From: a virus
Strand: one strand, 5' to 3'
Length of the DNA: 64,000 nt
Virus record (IMG/VR): IMGVR_UViG_3300025141_016157
Span: 96,347 to 160,346 of that record
Part shown: one piece after another, positions 26,185 through 32,558 of the stretch
How positions within the stretch are numbered: position 1 is the first letter of the stretch
Layout of the letters: each line of letters starts with the position of its first letter
Program-made: the position numbers and the translations under genes
The notes under the pieces: model-generated
Databases searched by the model: none
Seen by the model: the letters and a program-made list of their open reading frames with translations, nothing else
What the model was told of the DNA's origin: nothing

Positions 26185-26606
26185 GTATTAAAATTCCAAA
26201 ACATGTAAAATCTTCATGGGTAAAAAAAGGCATGTCAAAGCCAATACAAAAACCGTGGGGCCATGAATATGTGTGGGCAGGATTTTCAGGAATTCATGGA
26301 AAATCTCTATTTATAAAAAAAGATCATAGAACAAGCTTTAAGTATCATAGTTTAAAAACTGAAGTTTTGTTTCTTCAAAAAGGAACAGCAGAAGTTACGT
26401 TTGGCGATGAATACTCATTACGAGATCCAGTTGGACACCCATTTAAAATAGAAATCATTGATGCCGGAAGCTCTCTAATGGTACAGTCAAATTGCCCCTA
26501 TAGAATAAAAGCAATATCTGACTGTGAGATTATTGAAATAGGTAATAACTCATCAGATACACCAGTAAGAATAGAAGATGACTACGGAAGAATAGAAAAT
26601 GAATAG
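26181..26606 (+). CDS. Cupin, mannose-6-phosphate isomerase type II-like
   Basis: A 141-residue single-cupin protein starting at GTG in a GTGA overlap with the epimerase stop. KPWGHEYVW matches the RPWGxY motif of the type II phosphomannose isomerase / GDP-mannose pyrophosphorylase cupin. The metal-binding cupin 1 motif is only partly recognisable (RTSFKYHSLKTEVLFLQKG, with His and Glu), and cupin 2 is PYRIKAISDCEIIEIG. With the epimerase it suggests sugar-nucleotide processing. It overlaps the thymidine kinase start by 8 nt. Confidence 0.7.
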   Translation: MSIKIPKHVKSSWVKKGMSKPIQKPWGHEYVWAGFSGIHGKSLFIKKDHRTSFKYHSLKTEVLFLQKGTAEVTFGDEYSLRDPVGHPFKIEIIDAGSSLMVQSNCPYRIKAISDCEIIEIGNNSSDTPVRIEDDYGRIENE

Positions 26607-27168
26607 AATGCCAGAATTTATTATATTTACAGGTCCAATGTTTGGAGCAAAAACAAGCAGGCTACTAGCAACAATTGATAGATTTTCATATCAAAATAGA
26701 AAAGTAATAGCATTTAAACCTAAAATAGATAGAAGATATTCGCAGACAGATATAACAACACATAACGGAATTTCTATTGAAGCACATGCTGTCAATACAG
26801 GTGAAGATATAGTATCTCAGGTTCTTGAAAGAGAAGATTGCATAGACGTTGTAGCTGTTGATGAAGCATTTATGATAGAAGATTGTGCAGATTCCCTGTT
26901 AAAGCTATTTAGAATGGGAAAGACAATAGTAGTTTCATCTCTTCAGCTGTCTGCATCTGGAAATGTTTTTACAGAGATTAGAGATATGATGCCATGGGCA
27001 ACCAAGATAGAAGTTTGTCCAGCAGTTTGCACTGTTTCTGGTCATGATGCATATTATACACACAAGAAGGTAGATGATCTTGCAGAAATTACTGTTGGTG
27101 GATCAGAGCTTTATGAACCTCGTTCATGGAAACATCATTCCTTCATGAATCAAACTTTTAAAAATTGA
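26599..27168 (+). CDS. tdk: Thymidine kinase (type II)
   Basis: A 189-residue TK. It phosphorylates thymidine (and deoxyuridine) with ATP. Features: P-loop GPMFGAKTSRL, catalytic VAVDEAFMIED, KPKIDRRY, and the lid and C-terminal zinc region (CPAVCTVSG). In most TKs the loop reads GPMFSGKT; here the residue before Lys is Ala rather than Gly, an unusual change. The second zinc Cys pair is also not visible near the C-terminus. Located in a run of nucleotide genes between cupin and DHH phosphoesterase. Confidence 0.85.
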   Translation: MNRMPEFIIFTGPMFGAKTSRLLATIDRFSYQNRKVIAFKPKIDRRYSQTDITTHNGISIEAHAVNTGEDIVSQVLEREDCIDVVAVDEAFMIEDCADSLLKLFRMGKTIVVSSLQLSASGNVFTEIRDMMPWATKIEVCPAVCTVSGHDAYYTHKKVDDLAEITVGGSELYEPRSWKHHSFMNQTFKN

Positions 27169-27175
27169 GAAAAAA

Positions 27176-28090
27176 ATGATTGAACCTACTAGTGTAAATT
27201 GCGTAATTTATCATGCTGATTGTACCGATGGTTTTGGTGCTGCTTATGCCGCATGGAAATGCTTGGGCAATAGAGCTGAATATCATCCATGTAAGCACGG
27301 CATGGATACACCAGACATAACGGGAAAAAGCGTTGTTATTTTAGATTTTTCCTTTGACAACTCAACAACAAAAAAAATGATTTCTGATGCTGAGTCATTG
27401 CTTGTAATTGACCATCATAAATCTGCAATGGTTGAGTTGCATGATATTACTAATACTCGTTTTGATATGACTAAGAGCGGAGCAATGCTAGCTTGGGAAT
27501 TTTTTCATCCCGGGAAAGAACCTCCAAAGTTCATCCAGTATATTCAAGATAGAGATCTTTGGAAGTGGGAACTCCCATACTCAAGAGAGTTTGCAGCAGC
27601 GTTTGACATGGTACCATTTGAGTTTGAAGAATTTGAGAAGTTTGAAGATGATTCTGTATTTGATGATGCTAGAAAGAGAGGGTCCTTTATCCTAGCTTAT
27701 TCTAAGACAGTTGTTAAGAAAGTGTGTGAAAAAGCATCACCTCGAAAAATGATGGGAAAGGATGTAATGGTGGTAAATGCTTCACACTGGATGTCAGAGA
27801 TTGGAGCTAGACTAGCTCCTGACTGTGATCTTGCTATGATATGGTACTGGGATCATGATGCAAAGCATACAAAAGTTAGCCTAAGAGCGTTTCATGATAC
27901 CGTAGACGTTTCAGAGATAGCTAAGAAATTTGGCGGAGGCGGGCATAGAAAAGCAGCGGGATTTCAACTTCCAAAAAATAAGCATGTAGAAGATTTATTT
28001 GATAAGCCAAAGCCTGCAAAGAAGAAGAGGGTGACAAGGCCAAAAACTAAAGCAAAGCAAGATCAGCAAAAAAAAGATGATGAAAAATAA
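27176..28090 (+). CDS. DHH-DHHA1 family phosphoesterase
   Basis: A 304-residue protein. The DHH domain has YHADCTDGFGAAYA, VVILDFSFD and the signature VIDHHKS (about residue 85); the C-terminal DHHA1 domain has the substrate loop GGGGHRKAAGF near residue 255. The tail is Lys-rich (KKKRVTRPKTKAKQ), typical of nucleic-acid contact. Family members such as NrnA/NrnB degrade short oligoribonucleotides, 3'-phosphoadenosine phosphate (PAP), or linear products of cyclic dinucleotides. PAP removal would suit the two PAPS-type sulfotransferases in the window; that link is inference. Confidence 0.8.
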   Translation: MIEPTSVNCVIYHADCTDGFGAAYAAWKCLGNRAEYHPCKHGMDTPDITGKSVVILDFSFDNSTTKKMISDAESLLVIDHHKSAMVELHDITNTRFDMTKSGAMLAWEFFHPGKEPPKFIQYIQDRDLWKWELPYSREFAAAFDMVPFEFEEFEKFEDDSVFDDARKRGSFILAYSKTVVKKVCEKASPRKMMGKDVMVVNASHWMSEIGARLAPDCDLAMIWYWDHDAKHTKVSLRAFHDTVDVSEIAKKFGGGGHRKAAGFQLPKNKHVEDLFDKPKPAKKKRVTRPKTKAKQDQQKKDDEK

Positions 28091-28101
28091 GGTTATAGCC
28101 A

Positions 28102-28743
28102 ATGTCAACTATATTTGAAAAAGATGGAAGAAGAATTCTATTTGTTCATATTCCTAAGTGCTCCGGTACATCTGTTAGAATGATGCTCCAGGAGGAAGGG
28201 TGGAAACCTCAACCTCAGCATATAATAAGGCCAACATTCTTTATCACAGGAGAGTTTGCTGGTCCCGTTACGTCTAATCATCAGCACGCAGAGATGAGAA
28301 ATGACTGGATTTCAAAATGGGATTATGAGTTTGCACTTGTAAGAAATCCATATGATAGATTAGTATCTCGTGGAAAACAGTCAGCAAGAAGGCTAAAGCT
28401 TACTTATATCAAAGAAGTTAATTTTTTTGCTTGGGCAGATGATGTTCTAGGAAGAGTTATGAGAAAAGAGGGTCCCGGCGCAGAAGATAATCACTACAGA
28501 CCACAAGTAGAATTTATTTCAGATAAAACTCAATGGTTTAGAATGGAAGACCAGAAAGAGCTTTTTTTAGAAACCCTTAGAAAGGAGAATATAATATCAA
28601 ACACTGCAAAGCTTGGCGTTTTTAACAAATCTCTTTCTGAGAATAATGAGTATAGCTTTAATTGGGGTATGTTTCCCGATATCCACAAAAGATTTTTAGA
28701 TAAATACAAAAAAGATTTTGACGTATTTGGATATAAAATATGA
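28102..28743 (+). CDS. Sulfotransferase family 2-like protein
   Basis: A 213-residue protein with the 5'-phosphosulfate-binding loop FVHIPKCSGTSVR (about residues 14-26) and the 3'-phosphate motif FALVRNPYDRLVSRG (about residues 75-90). Shorter than the family member at 5.9 kb but with the same motif order, so these are two independent sulfotransferases. Acceptor unknown. Its stop overlaps the dCMP deaminase start by 4 nt. Presence near a DHH phosphoesterase that could clear PAP is suggestive. Confidence 0.78.
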   Translation: MSTIFEKDGRRILFVHIPKCSGTSVRMMLQEEGWKPQPQHIIRPTFFITGEFAGPVTSNHQHAEMRNDWISKWDYEFALVRNPYDRLVSRGKQSARRLKLTYIKEVNFFAWADDVLGRVMRKEGPGAEDNHYRPQVEFISDKTQWFRMEDQKELFLETLRKENIISNTAKLGVFNKSLSENNEYSFNWGMFPDIHKRFLDKYKKDFDVFGYKI

Positions 28744-29153
28744 AAAGGCCGACGTGGAATAAAATATGGCTAGAGTTTGCAAACTCTATATCAAAAAGAT
28801 CATATGATCCAAGGTACAGAGTTGGAGCAGTAATAGTAACAGAAGATAACACACAGGTTTTATCAGTAGGGTATAATGGTAACTATGCAGGAGGGCCAAA
28901 TCAAGTTGAATCTACAGTTCCAGGAGAGTCTGGAATGATACATGCTGAAATTAATGCTTTGCTTAAAATGGATTATAATAATCCAAAGTCTAAAAAGTTA
29001 TACCTTACTTTATCACCGTGCAGAATGTGTGCAAAGGCAATAATAAATGCAGGAATATCAGAAGTTTTTTATTCCGAGATCTATAGAGATGATTCATCTC
29101 TTAAAATTCTAGATGAGTCGGGAATAAAACATAAGCTAATTCAATTAGAGTAA
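28740..29153 (+). CDS. Deoxycytidylate deaminase-like protein
   Basis: A 137-residue zinc deaminase. The metal site is HAEINALLK (His and catalytic Glu, about residue 68) and SPCRMCAKAII (two Cys, about residue 93). Preceding RDPRYRVGAVIV-type segment (YDPRYRVGAVIV) fits the family. It would convert dCMP to dUMP for ThyX. The gene is ATGA-coupled to the sulfotransferase. It competes for the same dCMP pool as any dCMP-modifying enzyme, which makes its presence near the TS-like fusion relevant. Confidence 0.85.
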   Translation: MKRPTWNKIWLEFANSISKRSYDPRYRVGAVIVTEDNTQVLSVGYNGNYAGGPNQVESTVPGESGMIHAEINALLKMDYNNPKSKKLYLTLSPCRMCAKAIINAGISEVFYSEIYRDDSSLKILDESGIKHKLIQLE

Positions 29154-29170
29154 ATAATTATTAATGTATC

Positions 29171-29449
29171 ATGAAAGAATTGAACTCTAAATCCATCAAC
29201 AAATTAGTCTCTTATATAAGAGAGAACCTATCAGTATCTGCAGGCACAGGTGATAACAAAAGAATTCTTATCAAGCCCGGGTTGAAAATAACGCATGTGG
29301 GCAATAAAGAAAATCAGGGTTCTGGGCTCAATTATACAGTTGATGCAGTTTTAGATTCAGAAGATGGATTACTTATAAGATGTGTAAGACCCCCAGACGT
29401 CTTTATCACACTCACAGGCACTGACCTAAAACAGTTTGAGAGAACATAA
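29171..29449 (+). CDS. Small hypothetical protein
   Basis: A 92-residue protein with an N-terminal helix (SINKLVSYIRENL) and a beta-rich remainder (KRILIKPGLKITHVG, LIRCVRP, VFITLTG). The gene's stop overlaps the start of the superoxide dismutase gene by 1 nt (TAATG), so the two are co-translated. The N-terminal helix vaguely resembles the packaging tag but lacks a clear LxE site. Function unknown; possibly structural. Confidence 0.65.
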   Translation: MKELNSKSINKLVSYIRENLSVSAGTGDNKRILIKPGLKITHVGNKENQGSGLNYTVDAVLDSEDGLLIRCVRPPDVFITLTGTDLKQFERT

Positions 29450-30138
29450 TGACAATAACAAAAAAAGATTTATTATCTAAAATTAGAGATGATCTAAATT
29501 TATCAGATACCCTAGAAGAATCTATAATTGCCCAGCCAAAGAAGTTTAGATTAAAAACTGATTTATTGAGCGAGGCAAACAAGGTAAATCATGTTGAGCT
29601 ATATGATCAGTACGTAAAAGACTTTAATAAGATAAGCATTGAGTTAGACTCAGCTAATAGAAAAGACTCTAGCTCTAACGGATCACTCTATAGATCTTTA
29701 AAAATAGATGAGACATACAATCTAAACTCAGTATATCTTCATGAGCTTTACTTTAATAATATTAGCGATCTTCATAGTAATATTCCAATGGACTCTTTGG
29801 TGTATATGAGGCTGTCTAGAGATTTTGGAACATTCGATGCCTGGCAGCAAGATTTTATAGCCAGCTGCATGGCCTCAAGATGCGGATGGGCTATCACATA
29901 TTATAATATGTTCACACAGACTTATATGAATTGTCCTATTGATCTACACTCGATTAATGTGCCTGTTGGTGCATACCCAGTAATTGTTATGGATGTTTGG
30001 CAGCATGCATATTATCGTGATTATCTAAAGGATAAGAAATCTTATGTTTTTGGAATGATGAAACAGCTCAATTGGAGCGTGATTGAAAAGAGGGTTGAAA
30101 AAGCAGAAGAGATATCAAGAGTGGTAAAAGGTGGATAG
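29449..30138 (+). CDS. Fe/Mn superoxide dismutase with N-terminal tag-like extension
   Basis: A 229-residue SOD. The four metal ligands are readable: H48 (NHVELYDQYV), H98 (YLHELYF), D182 and H186 (MDVWQHAYYRDYL). Their spacing (50, 84, 4) nearly equals that of standard SODs (H26, H74, D159, H163), but all are shifted by about 22 residues. The extra N-terminus, MTITKKDLLSKIRDDLNL then SDTLEES, resembles the packaging tag and ends LEE before S, a prohead-type site. The usual WEHAYY is WQHAYY. It would detoxify superoxide, possibly inside the virion or on arrival in the host. DFGTFDAWQQDF is also SOD-like. Confidence 0.82.
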   Translation: MTITKKDLLSKIRDDLNLSDTLEESIIAQPKKFRLKTDLLSEANKVNHVELYDQYVKDFNKISIELDSANRKDSSSNGSLYRSLKIDETYNLNSVYLHELYFNNISDLHSNIPMDSLVYMRLSRDFGTFDAWQQDFIASCMASRCGWAITYYNMFTQTYMNCPIDLHSINVPVGAYPVIVMDVWQHAYYRDYLKDKKSYVFGMMKQLNWSVIEKRVEKAEEISRVVKGG

Positions 30139-30142
30139 GTAA

Positions 30143-30775
30143 ATGTCAAGTTTAAAAGATATTAGTCTTTTCTTAGAAGAGACAGCAAAAGAATTATATG
30201 CAGAGCCTTTAAGCTCTACTGATGCTGTAAGGCAGACAGGTGACTCCGTTGATGATCAAATAGATTCATTTCTTATAGCATTTGAAAGAGACTCGGTAAT
30301 TTCAAAAGATGAACAGGTAATGGAGTCTTTAAAAGATATGAGCCTAAGGGTTTTATTTGAACAGCCAAGCGCTGCAGAAGAAGCTGAGGATGCTGAGGGT
30401 GAAGATGTTGCTGTAGATCCAGAAGAAGAAGAGGCAAAAGATCCTGAAACTGAAGACCCTGTGGGAAGCGAGAGGATAAAAGTAGATGAACCAGTAGATA
30501 CTCCCATGCTTCCCCTTGATATTGATTCATTTGCAAAGAGGGTTGCAAGGCTTGCTGAAAATGGACCTACACTTCTTGATCTTGAGACTGTTATAGTAAA
30601 TCGAGCATTAAACTACCTAAGAGAAAATTATAACGAGCAACATGCTAAATCTCTTCTTGAGGTTCTTGATGATCAATTTGATTTCAATATTGACGATGCC
30701 GGTGCGCCTCTAGAGACACCGTTTGCTGTAGGAGCATATGCCGGCGGAACAGGCGGCCTCGGTGGAGGCGGGTGA
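30143..30775 (+). CDS. Acidic scaffold-like protein
   Basis: A 210-residue very acidic protein. N-terminus MSSLKDISLFLEETAKELYAE resembles the tag family in position and in ending with xAE. Residues about 75-115 are dominated by Glu/Asp (EEAEDAEGEDVAVDPEEEEA). A helical region follows (IDSFAKRVARLAENG; NRALNYLREN) and the end is Gly-rich (GGTGGLGGGG). Similar organisation occurs in the gene at 35683. Acidic, low-complexity proteins near head genes are typical of prohead cores. No enzymatic motif. Confidence 0.65.
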   Translation: MSSLKDISLFLEETAKELYAEPLSSTDAVRQTGDSVDDQIDSFLIAFERDSVISKDEQVMESLKDMSLRVLFEQPSAAEEAEDAEGEDVAVDPEEEEAKDPETEDPVGSERIKVDEPVDTPMLPLDIDSFAKRVARLAENGPTLLDLETVIVNRALNYLRENYNEQHAKSLLEVLDDQFDFNIDDAGAPLETPFAVGAYAGGTGGLGGGG

Positions 30776-30778
30776 TAT

Positions 30779-31069
30779 TTGACCAAGTCTATATTAAAAG
30801 AGTTAGAAAGAAGAAAATCACTACATTTTAATATTCCATCCTCAGCTCACTCTTCATTGAGAATAAACTGTTTTAAGCTTGGGATAACAATGCAAGATTT
30901 TTTTGAAGAGATTTCAAATCTTGTTGAGTCAGAATCACCTATTGTACTTTCAATTATGGAAACTGTCGCAGAGAATAAGAAAAACAAACAAATTAAAAAG
31001 CTTGCCGAAACAGATGTAGAATCGTTGTATAATATGATAGAGAAAGAAATCGGTGAAGGTAAAAGTTGA
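30779..31069 (+). CDS. Ribbon-helix-helix (Arc-like) small protein
   Basis: A 96-residue protein starting at TTG directly after the acidic protein gene. SLHFNIPSSAHSSLRINCFK followed by LGITMQDFFEEISNLV gives the strand-helix-helix pattern of Arc/MetJ DNA-binding proteins. The C-terminus is a charged helix. Likely a phage regulator or small DNA-binding protein. It overlaps the next gene by 4 nt. Confidence 0.65.
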   Translation: MTKSILKELERRKSLHFNIPSSAHSSLRINCFKLGITMQDFFEEISNLVESESPIVLSIMETVAENKKNKQIKKLAETDVESLYNMIEKEIGEGKS

Positions 31070-31338
31070 CAAGTAGAGTAGCTAAATTTTTTAAAAATAT
31101 AAGAAATAGATTTCATTTATTCTTTGTTGGAAAAGTCTTTGAAAAAAGGTGCAAAGATCTAGAAGCACAAGTAGAGTTTATGTCTTCAATAATCACACAA
31201 CAGTCTCAGCTGATAGCATCCCTTGCTGTTGTTCAAAGTGATCTGGCAAAGTCCATAAGGGAGAATGGACTATTGGACTCTAGCGGAGAATATCTTACAC
31301 TTAGGATACCCATCTCAGATGACGGTCCTGCTAATTAA
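31066..31338 (+). CDS. Small coiled-coil protein
   Basis: A 90-residue protein starting at TTG in a TTGACA overlap. A basic N-terminus (RVAKFFKNIRNRFHLFFVGK) is followed by a heptad-like helix (FEKRCKDLEAQVEFMSSI and LIASLAVVQSDLAKSI). No strong transmembrane segment, though the N-terminal amphipathic stretch could bind membranes. It precedes the lysis cassette by 49 nt. Function unknown. Confidence 0.55.
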   Translation: MTSRVAKFFKNIRNRFHLFFVGKVFEKRCKDLEAQVEFMSSIITQQSQLIASLAVVQSDLAKSIRENGLLDSSGEYLTLRIPISDDGPAN

Positions 31339-31387
31339 GACTAATTAATCTCTATATCGTAATATTTATTATAAAGAGGAATTAATT

Positions 31388-31627
31388 ATGGGTGACAATG
31401 AAATAGACATTCAGGAAGTAAATGCGCATAAAGCTGGAGAAAAGATTGGCCTTGTTGATAGGATTGTAGGTAGAATAATATCAAGAAAGTTTTTTGTATT
31501 TTTAACTGCAACTGGCCTTATGGCATTCTACGGTCTAGACAGTGAGACATGGGGCATGATAGCAATGATTTATATCGGCGGTCAGTCAGTTATAGATGCA
31601 GCAATTGCATGGAGACACGGTGCTTGA
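31388..31627 (+). CDS. Small membrane protein, holin candidate
   Basis: A 79-residue protein with two hydrophobic segments, KFFVFLTATGLMAFYGL and WGMIAMIYIGGQSVIDAAI, separated by a short polar turn, and a charged N-terminus. The size and two-segment layout match class II-type holins or small holin-like proteins. It is followed by a spanin-like membrane coiled-coil protein with a short overlap, which supports a lysis module. It would permeabilise the inner membrane for the amidase encoded at 4.0 kb. AAAGAGGAATTAATT precedes the ATG. Confidence 0.6.
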   Translation: MGDNEIDIQEVNAHKAGEKIGLVDRIVGRIISRKFFVFLTATGLMAFYGLDSETWGMIAMIYIGGQSVIDAAIAWRHGA

Positions 31628-32024
31628 ATCAATTACGATTTTGATTATTAAGGAAAAGCTTTCAGATATCTGGAGAGTAATAAAAAAGTATTGGCAATTT
31701 TTTCTAGGAATGAGTGTTGCAGTGATCTTCTTTATTCTTACAAGAGATACTAGTAAAGCAAGCAAAGCTCTTGAGCAATTTAGAAAATCTTCAAAAGACG
31801 AAAGAGAGCGATCACTAGAAATTCAAGAAGACAAGCAGAGTGATATTGAAAAAGCAGTAGACGAGTTTAGTGAAGATATCAATAGTGCAGCAGAGGATCT
31901 CTCTGAGAGAAGTCGACAGCTAGAAGAAGAAAAGGAAAGAATCAAAAATGAACTTCTTGAAAAAGAGGAAAAAGAAAGAGGTTCAATAGCAGAAGAGATA
32001 TCAGAAACTTTAGATAAAATTTAA
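31620..32024 (+). CDS. Membrane-anchored coiled-coil protein, i-spanin candidate
   Basis: I prefer the GTG at 31620 (overlapping the previous stop) to the upstream ATG at 31596, since it gives a short N-terminal cytosolic part before the single membrane segment FFLGMSVAVIFFILT. The rest (about 90 residues) is a long charged coiled coil (KDERERSLEIQEDKQS; RSRQLEEEKERIKNELLEKE), the usual design of Rz-like inner-membrane spanins. About 134 residues. The downstream gene encodes a signal-peptide protein that could be its outer partner, although it lacks an obvious lipobox. Confidence 0.6.
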   Translation: MLESITILIIKEKLSDIWRVIKKYWQFFLGMSVAVIFFILTRDTSKASKALEQFRKSSKDERERSLEIQEDKQSDIEKAVDEFSEDINSAAEDLSERSRQLEEEKERIKNELLEKEEKERGSIAEEISETLDKI

Positions 32025-32054
32025 CTTTTAGAACGAGATTTATAAAATTTAATC

Positions 32055-32516
32055 ATGCAATTTTTTTCAAAAAATTTTTTAATTCTAGCTTTTTCTCTCT
32101 TTCTTACTGGATTTTCACCAGTATCACATGCAGATGATCTTGATGCAGTTCCTATTTCTGAAGGTGACCCAGCCCCGTTTTCAGGAACCCTTCTAACAAA
32201 TGAAGCTGCTGCTTCTTTACTTGCAGAGATACATACATGCGCTGAAAGATCAACATCACAACTTCAGTTTGAACTTGACAGTACAAGAGCACGATGTGAA
32301 CTAGACCTTTCTCTATCGCAGATAAATCTTGATAGCAGTGTACAGAGATATCAGTCTGTAATACTTGCGCAAGATGAGCAGCTTGAATATTTATTAAAAT
32401 CAAATACAAATCAGGGAATGTCTAAAGAGGTTACATTTATAGTTGGCGTTGTTGCTGGTGTACTTGTTATGACAGGATCAGCATATGCATTACAAGCGAT
32501 ATCAAATTCCAACTAA
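32055..32516 (+). CDS. Exported protein with signal peptide and C-terminal membrane segment
   Basis: A 153-residue protein. Signal peptide: NFLILAFSLFLTGFSPVSHA, cleavage after SHA. Next, DPAPFSGTLLTNEAAASLLA is a motif I know from small phage and bacterial periplasmic proteins; then a helical region with two cysteines (HTCAERS, RARCELD), and a C-terminal membrane segment (VTFIVGVVAGVLVMTGSAYAL). It follows the spanin candidate by 30 nt, so an envelope function at lysis is plausible. Function otherwise unknown. Confidence 0.65.
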   Translation: MQFFSKNFLILAFSLFLTGFSPVSHADDLDAVPISEGDPAPFSGTLLTNEAAASLLAEIHTCAERSTSQLQFELDSTRARCELDLSLSQINLDSSVQRYQSVILAQDEQLEYLLKSNTNQGMSKEVTFIVGVVAGVLVMTGSAYALQAISNSN

Positions 32517-32558
32517 ATAACTTCAATTCTACTGAATAATTAATGATAGGAGAGTTGC

